Positions 1 to 9,629 of a stretch of 64,000 nt of DNA are shown here, one piece after another; position 1 is the first letter of the stretch; the number at the start of each line of letters is the position of its first letter. The position numbers were made by a program, and so were the translations under genes. The DNA is from Microcyclospora pomicola (lineage: Eukaryota; Ascomycota; Dothideomycetes; Capnodiales): positions 558,001-622,000 of the forward strand of contig NHNY01000005.1 in NCBI GenBank assembly GCA_002786065.1, read 5' to 3'. The notes beneath the pieces were generated by a model, which had not been told where the DNA came from, did not search any database, and saw only the letters and a program-made list of their open reading frames with translations.

Positions 1-116
1 GGTCAGTGAGTGGTCCGGTACGATCGAACAGACTTGCTTTTGCTTTGATTCCTGCTCAAGGTGAAGCTGGTGACGGTCTTCCCTATTGTCATTCGCATTT
101 ACGCACAAACGGCAGA

Positions 117-2685
117 ATGAGGTTTGGCCGTACGTTGGAGTTGGCGACATATGCCCCGTGGAAGGGCAAATACATAGACTATGCCAAGCTTAAGAAGCTC
201 CTACGCGAGGACGAGTCAGCTCCCAACTCTCCCACCACCGAAACCAAGGGCGCAACATGGTCAGAAGACGACGAGGGCGCGTTTGTCGACGAGCTGGTGA
301 ATCAGCAGCTCGAGAAGGTGCACGCATTCCACAAGGACACCTACGAGAAACTCCGCGATCGAACGGCTAAATGCGAAGCCAAGCTTGATCAGGTCGCTGT
401 GGCTACGCGTGGAAATGATGAAGAGAACACGCAGTCAAAGAAAGATGAAAAGAGCGGACAGAAAAGCTCTGATGGTAGCGGTCTTCTGAACAAATCGGAG
501 TCAAGCAGCAATGGCAACGGCAAGAAACCCGTGCCCAGCGATGCTGAGAAGCAGAAGATCCTTGGGGAGGTCTTGTCCGAGCTGGACGACATCACGAAAG
601 AGACGAATGAGCTCGAGAAATACAGCCGCATCAACTACACCGGGTTCCTCAAGGCAGCCAAGAAGCACGACCGCAAGCGTGGTCACTCATACCGGGTCCG
701 GCCATTGCTGCAAGTACGATTGGCTGCGTTGTCATTCAATAAAGAAGATTACAGCCCACTTCTGTATCGTCTGAGTGCCATGTACAGCTTCGTTCGTCAA
801 CATCTCGAAGGTGCTGAAAAGCGCGGATTGAGCATCAGCGAGCACACTGAAGGTCGCGACGAATATGTGAGCCACAAATTCTGGGTACATCCGGAGAACC
901 TGCTCGAGGTTAAGACTCTGATTCTGCGTCGTCTTCCCGTGCTGGTGTACAACCCGCAGACCTCCAAGATCGCCGAAGGCCATCAAACAGACCCGTCCAT
1001 CACCAGCATCTACTTCGATAATCCAGCCTTCTCGCTATACACAAATAAGGTGGACGACAACGTGGCTTCGTCGCTCCGATTACGCTGGTATGGTCAGTTG
1101 AACGAGAAGCCCGAGATCTGGTTCGAAAAGAAGACTGTCGCGGAGGAGAATACTAGCCAGGAGTCTCGCATTTCTACCAAAGAAAAATACGTGCAGCGAT
1201 TCATCAAGAATGAGTACCACATGGAGAAGCAGATCAGCAAGCTCGAAGATCGGGCTGGAGCTGAGAGCAACACAGTCAAGAACCTGAAGGAGTCGGTTGA
1301 AGAGATTCAGAAATTCATAAAAGAAAATGACCTTCAACCTATGCTTCGGGCTAACTACACGCGGACCGCTTTCCAGATTCCTGGAGATGATCGAGTTCGC
1401 ATCAGTCTCGACACTGATCTTGCTTTCATTCGTGAGGACGCTATCGATGAGAGGCCATGCCGTGACCCAGAGACATGGCACAGGACTGACATTGACAACA
1501 ATGAGCTCGAGTACCCGTTCTCTTCAATCCGCAAAGGCGAGATCAACCGCTTACCATTTGCGCTTCTTGAGATCAAGACACGCAATGTCAACAAGAAGAT
1601 TGAATGGGTCGAGGATCTTGTCAACAGCCATCTTGTCAAGGAGTCGCCACGTTTCAGCAAATTTGTGCACGGTGTCGCTGAGCTCTTCGAAGACTATGTG
1701 AACACCTTCCCGTTCTGGCTTTCTGAGCTAGATACTGACATCCGTCGGGACCCTCACCAAGCTTTTGAAGACGAGCAAGCCAAGAAGCAGAAGGAACGAG
1801 ACGATGAATTTGCTGTGGGTAGTCTCCTCAAGAGTCCGATGCATCGGGGCCATCAAGGCGCTGTTATATCACCAGTCGGTTCGCCCTCGCTGAGTCAAAT
1901 CATGCGAAAGAGTCCTTACACTCTAAATGGCAATACGAAGAACGACGCGGGGAAGTCCGTCGGGACCACGTCAAGTCAATTGCGTGAGACTGCCGGGGAG
2001 CCTGATGATGACGAGACTGGAGTACAAACCCATGGGATCGAGCGTCAAACCACTCCCGGTGGATTCTTGAGCCTCTTCCCCTCCATTTCCTCCAGCAAGT
2101 ACGCCCAGGCCAGGCGTTCCGGGAAAGTCCAGCTTCCTCCAGGTGTGAGCAAGCCTGAGTTCTGGATCAAGGATCAAGGTCCTGTGAAAGTGGAAGCAAA
2201 GGTCTGGCTCGCGAACCAACGAACTTTCATCAAATGGCAGCATGTTTCCGTACTCCTTGCAACACTCTCCCTCGGCCTTTACAACGCGGCTGGAGTCGAC
2301 AACAACGTCGCTCGCGCCCTCGCGGTCGTCTACACCGTAATCGCTGTCCTGACAGGAGCTTGGGGCTACGGCATCTACATGTGGCGCACCAGCCTGATTG
2401 AGCGGCGAAGCGGCAAGGACTTTGATGCCATCACTGGCCCGATCGTGGTCTGCCTCGGACTGATGGCTGCCCTGATCCTCAACTTCGGCTTCAAGGTAAG
2501 TACCCAATATTCCCTCTTCATTCCACGGCACGAGATCGTGCGCTAACGGAACCGAACAGTACCAAGCTCTCGTACGAGACCGTGCCGACCAGCCCCATGA
2601 CCACGTTAACAGCACTGGCATCTCCGACTTTGTGGCCGCCGCCGCAGCTGTGACCGGGATTATTAACAAGCATGGTGACTTGTGA
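117..2685 (+). CDS. Vacuolar transporter chaperone (VTC2/3-type polyphosphate polymerase subunit)
   Basis: Subunit of the vacuolar-membrane VTC complex, which makes inorganic polyphosphate from ATP and moves it into the vacuole. The chosen ATG at 117 opens a classical SPX domain (MRFGRTLELATYAPWKGKY, then IDYAKLKKLLRE), and the in-frame codons upstream look like leader. SPX runs to about residue 190 and ends with the inositol-pyrophosphate-binding lysines (GFLKAAKKHDRK). The central VTC tunnel domain follows with SHKFWVHPEN, LRLRWYG, FEKKT, RTAFQIPGDDRVR and LLEIK, so the basic nucleotide- and chain-binding residues look kept. Three C-terminal membrane helices form a VTC1-like (DUF202) region. 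One intron, 2496-2559, in phase 0; the second exon encodes a tail ending INKHGDL. The predicted protein is 834 residues, matching yeast Vtc2/Vtc3 in length. A Vtc4 assignment cannot be excluded without alignment. Confidence 0.9.
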
Positions 2686-3467
2686 AAACCGAAATGTCAA
2701 CATCGCGGACATTCATCTTCCAGATGTGATCGAACAATAGAAGAACTGAATGTAAAGCATGATTCTCATCATGACATGCATTAGCTGCGCTTGAGCGGCT
2801 ATAAAGATATAATTTGAACATAGCTGTGCAGAATGTGTTTAGATGTATATACCCTACACATACAGTTACAGTCGTGTTTGAGAGAACAGATATCACGCAA
2901 ATGATCTCTCATCTATCTGATCTGGGCGCCTGCTTCTTTTCGACATTCAAGTCCTCCGGTGCATGCCTCGTTCCGCGCCTGCAGAACGGTGATTCTTAGG
3001 CTACCTTAGGATTACAACTGGGGAAATGGTAGTGGGTCTACTGTTCAGCTGGTTTACGGTATCTAGCATTTCGACTCTATTCGAAACAACCCCGTATAGG
3101 AAGGATATATGAACATGGTCTGACTTGACTCAGTGACGTTTCAGGATTGGTAGATTTCTCCCAACTATTCAATGGCAGTAATTACGTCTCGATATAAATT
3201 GGTGATTGCAATTTAACATCCGTTCAGATGCCCACCCTTCCGTCTTCATCATGCTCGCGTTCGGTCACAATTTTCATCTTACATACAAGCCCTTGTCCGC
3301 CGCCTTCTAAGAACGCTCTCCACGATTCGCGCTTCATCGCTCACTTACCCATGCCAGGATTTTCTTGGGTTCCAGGCCTCCTACTTTCTTGCCGCTGGAT
3401 GCCAACGGCTTTTACTGCCGTATACACACGTGCACTTTGTTGTATCCTCCCGGTCGGGATGATGCGT
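2686..3467. other. Convergent intergenic region
   Basis: Lies between the stop codons of the VTC gene and the convergent carrier gene, so it should hold both 3' untranslated regions and terminators. The open frames present have no recognisable content. I see no RNA gene or repeat. Confidence 0.6.
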
Positions 3468-4626
3468 TTACACGACCTTCTTGGCGACCTTGCCGCGGGC
3501 CTTGACGGTCATGTCGTAAAGCACGTCCTTGAAGGCGAACAGGAACGCCGCCGTGAGGACGGATTGGGTGACCTTTGGTCCAATGCCTGTGGAATCACCG
3601 AGTTAGCTGTTGCGACACGAATTTAATGTTCGGCGGGATACTCACCTCCGTAGAGACCTCCGAGACCCTCCTCCCGGGCGATCCTCTTGAGGGTCGCGGT
3701 CATGCCCTCCTTGCTGCCCTCGGCGCTGGCCACGTGCGCGCGAGACTTGACAGTCAAGTAGGGGTATGTGATGCTGGTGGCAGCCAGCTTGCCGAGTGCG
3801 CCCAGCAGGAAGCTGTCCCATGCAGTCACCTTGCGGCGCTTCTCCAGCCACTGCTTGAGCTGCTCGAACACGGTGTACTGCAGGATCGGGTTGATGACCA
3901 ACACCAACGCGGGCAGCACACCGGCGAACAGGCGCATGAATCCCTCCTCCCGGATGATCTTGGCGAATGTGCCGACGGTGCTCAGCGACTTCTTCTTCTG
4001 GCTGATGTCCGCTTGCGAGGTCGGGAGGCCGTCCTCGGTCTCGGCCTTGGCCCGCGCGGTCATGCGGGTGTTGACCACCCAGATGGGGTTGGTGAGCATG
4101 ACGGTTGCGCTGCCGGCAAGCGCTCCGGCAGCGATCGACTCGAGCGCACTCAAACGGACTTTGCCGGTGGTTCGCTGGAAGAAGTCGCGGGAGAACTCGT
4201 ACCCTATATACCTTCGAGATTAGCCATGGATTCCTCTTCGAACAGAACTGTTGTGCGATAGGACGTACAGTAGTAGTATACGAAGTTGGTCACGGAGATA
4301 CCGAACAGCGCGCTCTCCAAGCCAGCGTACAGGCCAACGACGCCTTCGCGCTGAATGATACGCTTAGCAGCATCCATAGTTCCTGTGTTTGCCTTCTTCT
4401 TCTCCACCTGGGCACGTGTGGACAGCGTGATCAACGGGTACGTCAATGCCATGGACAGGAGTCCTCCACCAGCACCGGCCAGCGCGTGCGCAACATTGTC
4501 GGCCTGCTGAACTGCGGCGACTTGCGCGGCAGGAGATGTAGCAGAGGCATTCTGTGCCTGCGCTGCGGGCAGCGCGGACGCTGGCATGGGGTTGGAGGGG
4601 GTAGGCGCTGCTGCTCGGTCGGACAT
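3468..4626 (-). CDS. ANT1: Peroxisomal adenine nucleotide carrier, PMP47/ANT1 type
   Basis: Mitochondrial-carrier-family (SLC25) protein of the peroxisomal branch, which exchanges cytosolic ATP for AMP so that fatty acids can be activated inside peroxisomes. Three exons with introns 4204-4268 (phase 1) and 3587-3645 (phase 1) give 344 residues. Three carrier repeats are visible through their signatures: LTYPLITLSTRAQ, LTNPIWVVNTRM and ITYPYLTVKSRAH. The first intron joins the segment FVYYYWYEFSRDFF, characteristic of this branch. The C-terminus is basic (KARGKVAKKVV). The ATG at 4626 was chosen because it starts the polar N-terminal extension; codons upstream of it read like 5' leader. The peroxisomal branch rather than a mitochondrial one is inferred from the repeat motifs. 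Confidence 0.85.
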
Positions 4627-5325
4627 GATGGCGGTGGTTCGGGTGCTGAGTTGAGAGGGTGTGTGTGTGGATGAGATGAGGTCTCGGCGGTAGAGTGTAA
4701 TGAAAGAAAATCGAATGAACTCTGTAGAGTTGGCGTTCCCCTCCCACGACGACCGCCGAGCTGCTCTTGATGTCGAAGCTTGTGATCGCGCATCATCATC
4801 ATCATGCCTCGGCTTCCACACGCTAGCGTTGGCTGGAGATAGTCGAGATCGGAGTTTTTAGGATGTTTCAATGCGCGCATTGGTACCATGAAAGGGTACG
4901 ATGCTCGTGACTGTGGCATCGGTGCATTGATATTCTGCGCAACTTTTATCATTGCTGAATTTTGCCATCAAGATTTGTGGTCGTACATGCGAGTCTTGAA
5001 GGTGGAAGGCTGGGAAACGCTGTAGAGCTTTCCAACCTCAGGCAGCAATGCTACCATACCTTAATTGTCTACATGTATCATGCCTGTATGTTACTGCAGT
5101 GCATGTCTAGGGTAGTACCTAGAGCATGTCTATCCACAGTGTTCCTGAGTTGCCTGACATCGCTTTTGATTGTCTGGAAAATTTGCAATCCAACAGATGT
5201 TAATATAGAAGGAAGTGCCGTGAAAGGACATGTATATCGTCAATGCTACCACATTGCTCAAGATTGTGCTCCACATAGCAAGTCATATCATTATGTATAC
5301 ACAGTGTACTCTTCGTTGTCATACT
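4627..5325. other. Intergenic region, carrier promoter and GT61 3' end
   Basis: Holds the upstream region of the carrier gene, including a short CAT trinucleotide run near 4792-4806, and the 3' end of the GT61 gene. No supported gene. Confidence 0.5.
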
Positions 5326-6796
5326 CTACACCACGTTTTGACCCGTCATGGATGCAATTGCCTCGTCCATTGTTTCTAGGAAAATCGTTTCTTCCAAGAA
5401 GACATCGTCATGTTGCCAGTCCCCATTCGAGTCTGGGATCTCATGTTCGCTTCCATGACAGGTGAAATAACGATGCCCGAGTGCCTCGGCCATATTATGA
5501 AAGCCTTTGTGTTGCAGAGATGGAGGTTGAATCTCCACAAGCGTTGATTTGGGCGGCAGGAACATTCCGTGTGTCAATCCAGCGCCGTGCATTCCAACGA
5601 GGATATCTGTTGTATGGGAGATATGGATCTGCTCGGACAGGGATAACGTGGCGTAGTCTACCATACGCATGATCACGTCGGGATGCTTTTTTTGCAATGC
5701 TTCAAGGCAATACTTTGTTCAACAGGCGCCGCTTGTCTTTTCGATCGATCAGTGTGAGCGTAAGCGGCCTCTCTACTGCCATTGTGGTATCGGATTCGTG
5801 AAAGAAGTCGAGAACGCGACTTGAAAACAACTTGAGTAGTGTTGATTCACCGCAGTGAAGATCCAGCCAGTCGGCTTGCCAGAATGGATTGCTGCTGCCT
5901 GGTAGGGGCACCAAGATGTTTGTTGATGCCAAATCCGAAGCAGACATTTCTTGGAGTCTCATGGGTGGCTTCCTGGCGAATATTGACCATAAGTCGAAGT
6001 AGGGGCCGTCTGCAAGCTTATCCAGAAAAACAACTCGGGATTCATCGATATCACGGTCAGTGAAGAATGGCTTTCCGGTCTTAGTGTTGATCGTCGTGCG
6101 AAGGACATCCAAGGACAAGGTCAGCGACATGATTTCCATCATAGTGTGCCATAGGTTTTGATGATTGTCCTCGCGCTGGACCAGGAGCGAGAAACCTTTG
6201 GCATCAGCCCGTAATGTGGTACTTGGCTGGGCGATTCGATGCAGTTCGATGTGCTGGGTGAAAATCGCCTTGGGACCCGTGTTATACCAATATGATGGGA
6301 ATTCGCGAAAGTTGGGCACATTTCTTGATAAGTCGTCTTCACCCCAATCTCGTAAAACGCAATCTAGCTCGATCTGGTTCTGCGTAGTCTCCAGGCTTGC
6401 TGGGCCTCCCAAGCAGAAAGAATCTGTCTTCTTGTCGTCCAGCTTGTGACTGAAGCAAGTCAAATCTGCCGAGGAGTCTGTGTCACAATACCCCGTTGCT
6501 GTTCTGCTGAAAGAGCGGAGGTAATCGTCGCCGAATCGAAGAGCACAAACGTCGGCTACTTTGGGCAGACTGTCAGACGCCGCGCTGGGTGTCACTGGCG
6601 GCGGAAGTGTGTCTTGCGGTCGACGATATTGACCATGTCCATGATATAGTTGTTGTAGCGCATGCTCAATCCGAGAGGTCGGAAGCAGTAGATAAACAAC
6701 GAGACATAGCACGAGCAGAGGGACAACTACCAGACGTGTGCAGTAACGAGAGAGGCGAAAGTCGTTCGGAGACCAGCTCATCGCCGCAAGGTGCAA
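5326..6796 (-). pseudogene. GT61-family glycosyltransferase (EOGT-like) with a one-base frameshift
   Basis: Type II Golgi/ER glycosyltransferase of family GT61 (DUF563), the family of EGF-domain O-GlcNAc transferase and plant xylosyltransferases. The first frame, 6796-5702, has a cytosolic tail, a membrane anchor near residues 22-40 (VVVPLLVLCLVVYLLLP), a proline-rich stem and the start of the catalytic domain, ending at LIDRKDKRRLLNK. The second frame, 5697-5326, carries the family hallmark HISHTTDILVGMHGAGLTHG followed by FLPPKSTLVEIQP. Coding-like sequence continues straight from one frame to the other near 5702-5710. No intron of acceptable length fits, and a single extra base explains the break. 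It may be a recent pseudogene or an assembly error. The acceptor substrate is unknown. Confidence 0.75.
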
Positions 6797-7528
6797 GCAC
6801 CTGGCCGTCTGTTAGATCGTCGTATGGTTTGGCACAGTTCTCGATACTGGCCAAGGTACAAGCAATGATGAAGAATCGGCAGATGATATTCCCAAGCTTC
6901 TTGCCATGAGGTCGGCACTGCACGCGAATCCTTGATGAGGATGACAGCGTTGACTGACTTGGGAGGCGTCCGCCAGCGGTGGATCACGATCTATTCTGGC
7001 CTGCTTGATAGAATTAGGCCCGGGCTTGCGCGTGTGGCGCAGCTTCTTATTGGTGTAAAGATACTGCGGCCCGAGCCTGCTGCCTTTCCGAAAGCCGGGG
7101 CGTCACGGCGTCACGGCATCACGGCGGCTCGAGGACGACAACTTCTTGTGCATCGCTATAGTCAATTAACATGCAGCAATGTTTCAAGCATGTTCTAGGC
7201 ATGCTGCACTTCAGCTCGCAAGCGTGGATCGTAATTCGATTCCCGTCGCACTGGTCGGGGACCCTCGTCCGCGCTTCGAGGTGGGGAATCGGGGCAGGAG
7301 TCTCGTTCACTGTAAGCGCCATATGTTGCCTCCGGGACTGTATCACCAATCACCTGGGCTCTGCACGGGCATGCAAGTAGGTGCTTGCCATGTATACATC
7401 GTCACACGGGGCGGTTTCGAAGAACAGAGTCCATGTGGCTCAGCACTTTCCACATAAGCCCTGTCTTTCCCACGTACTACTGATCTCCCTCTGCCATCTC
7501 AGCATCACATCGAGCTACGTCCGCCGAG
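6797..7528. other. Divergent intergenic region with a short tandem repeat
   Basis: Separates the divergent GT61 gene and the mucin-like membrane protein gene, so it probably contains both promoters. At 7100-7123 there are three copies of an 8-bp unit (GCGTCACG twice, then GCATCACG). No gene recognised. Confidence 0.5.
7100..7123. repeat. Three tandem 8-bp units (GCGTCACG)
   Basis: Three adjacent near-identical octamers are visible; the third has one change. The cores resemble half CRE/ATF sites (CGTCA), so they could be regulatory, but this is only a sequence resemblance. Confidence 0.6.
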
Positions 7529-8597
7529 ATGGCATATACGGTCACACAACCTTTGACGACCATATTCACGCCACCTGCCAGCTGCAAAAGTCATTGGACC
7601 TATGAAGCTCAACTTTACAATAGCGTGGATGGAGGCCTTCTAATACAGAATGCATTTGAGGAGATCCCAGACACAGATTGCTTTCCGACCAACTTCGAAG
7701 GATTTGGTAGAGCGCCGTCTGTCACCCAGGTGTTCAGTCCAGGCGTATGCCCTGTCGGGAATGCGACAGCAGGTAACACATACAATGGGGCGACCACAAC
7801 GGCCATCTGCTGTCCAACGTATGCGCGCACTTCAAACTAGGAGCAGCACGTTCTGACCCGATCACAGTCAATTCAGCTACATGATCGCGTTCAGTAGCAT
7901 TAATTATTTCTCCACCTCGGCGGAGTTTGAGGGGTGCATCAGCACGTACGACTCAAACGCAAAACCAACTACGGTGTACGCACGAAGCAACAATGCCGAT
8001 CTGAACACCACCGTCGTCTCAGGCCCCATCACGATGTGGGCGCAACCAATATCTGTCGCGTATTAGACTTCAGATCTAGCACTCTTCACAACCACAACCA
8101 GCACGAGTAGCTCATCAACTGCGGCCAGCACGGCCGGCTCGTCAACTTCGACATCATCGAAGAGTACAACACGTACCAGAACTTCCGTCATCACATCTCC
8201 ACCACAGACTTCACTACCGACGACCTCCCAGAGCAGCGTTCATCCCAGTCCGGCGCTCACCAGTGGCGCAATAGCGGGCATAGCGATTGGTGGAGTGCTT
8301 GTACTTGTTATTTTGATCGGACTTGGCATCTTCATCCGAAGACGGCAGAGGACTGGACAAGGGCCTGCGGAGCCGTGGACGTCGACAATAGCGGAGAAAT
8401 CGGGTCATGATCGACTCGGATCGCAAAGTGACGGTGCAGAACTCGAGGGCAACTGGAATCCACCTGAGCTCCCTGGACCTGAGCCAGTTGAGTTGCCAGG
8501 ACATCATAGAAGGCTGGACAATGCGATGAGTCCGGTCGAGCTGCCGGGTTATCATAGAAGGCTGGATAGCCCAATGAGTCCGGTCGAGCTTCAATGA
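7529..8597 (+). pseudogene. Mucin-like single-pass membrane glycoprotein gene with one in-frame TAG
   Basis: Uncharacterised surface-type protein. The start at 7529 opens MAYTVTQPLTTIFTPP. An intron at 7819-7867 (49 nt, phase 2) joins TAICCPT to QFSYMIAFSS. The ectodomain is Cys-poor with N-glycosylation sites. It is followed by a Ser/Thr-rich stalk, a membrane helix (GAIAGIAIGGVLVLVILIGL), a basic stop-transfer RRRQR and a cytosolic tail with 16-residue repeats. A single TAG at 8064-8066 interrupts the frame between ISVAY and TSDLALFTTT. The frame continues without shift or further stops to 8597, so everything needed for a membrane protein lies downstream of it. Glutamine is expected there by resemblance to fungal proteins with an RWQSSDL-like segment, so CAG to TAG is the simplest change. 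Without read-through or editing only a truncated, stalk-less ectodomain would be made. Confidence 0.6.
8484..8591 (+). repeat. 48-bp in-frame tandem repeat (2.25 copies)
   Basis: Two 48-bp units starting at 8484 and 8532, with a third partial unit from 8580, encode the 16-residue repeat PVELPG(H/Y)HRRLD..MS. They lie in the predicted cytosolic tail. The DNA units differ mostly at third positions, which suggests selection on the peptide. Confidence 0.85.
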
Positions 8598-9629
8598 TGA
8601 AGTGTACATTTAGACATGATCGTAGACTTCTACAGAGAAATGATAAACACGCATTCCCTCCACTGATGCTTTGATAGCGCTGCGTATCGTTTCGAGATCC
8701 TTCGGCATTTGCCACGTCTGGTTACGGAGAGAACGGTCAATCAATTTTCGGTCTTCCGCATCTTTCCATGGATCTCCGCGTTGCACCCAAGAAGTCTCGG
8801 TCAAGGTGATGACTCCATCGAGGGACGGAGCCATAATACGACATACGATTGTCTATTCCATGTGGCAACGAATTCTCCGTGAAGAACAATGCACTACTTT
8901 GAAACATCTCTGTCTTGCTACGATCACGCATCGTGTCCGCAGACCACTTGAAAGAGGATGGATCGTGGCCAATGGATTGAATCTACGGTCTACGACGGAG
9001 TTCTTTTCAGTATATCCTGCTATTTCCCCCACCTGAGCTGTCCTGCTTGCAATCGTGGACAACGAACTGCCATTCGATGGGGTTGCAAGCAGAAAAGGCC
9101 GTTGACACCCAGACTGCTTGGCTTTCGCTGCGAAAGCCAGACTGTATATGAGACGCCGATGCCCATTGTCACGAAAGTCAAGGCCTGAAGTGAGACATTC
9201 CGCGGCATATTTACACTTAATTGTCATGATAGGCTCATCAAGAACCTTCAAAATTTCCTCGCCTCGTTTGTCCTCTTACCGGATCGAGACGTGTCGTCGA
9301 CGAGGCCGAAGCCGAGGCAGGTCAGCCGGCAGCGCACAGGCCACTTATGCTACCGTCTGACCAACCGACACGACAGTTAAGACCCATTTCTCCTGCTTAA
9401 CCGCCATTATTGCCGCCATCTTTTGCCATCTATTACTTATTACCTAGAATGGAAGGAATGCATGTGAACGCGACTGGAAGTGAATGTGGGTTGGAGTGAA
9501 AGATTTGTCGAGGCATAGAGCCCGGTCGTCTTCGCTTTCGTAGCACTCGACCCTGTCTGGTGGACGACACGGTCCTAATTGCTGGGAACTGAGAGCCTGT
9601 CTTCGTTATCTCCAAGCATTAACGGCTCA
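8598..9629. other. Intergenic region with one weak minus-strand frame
   Basis: About 1 kb between two plus-strand genes. A 74-codon minus-strand frame at 8610-8834 (starting MAPSLDGVITLTETSW) reads somewhat like protein, but it has no recognisable domain and no convincing extra exon. The last 150 bp probably holds the leader of the Abp2 gene. Confidence 0.4.

Noticed and set aside
5647-5702. A 56-nt GT-AG intron to explain the GT61 break
   Set aside because: It would remove conserved residues and leave the wrong frame; a one-base shift fits better.
7215-7260. Possible tRNA B-box (ATTCGATTCCC)
   Set aside because: Lacks the leading G of the box, and no A-box or cloverleaf could be formed around it by eye.
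8853-9251. 132-codon minus-strand frame
   Set aside because: Reads like random translation with scattered Cys and Arg; no recognisable motif and no link to a transcript-like leader.
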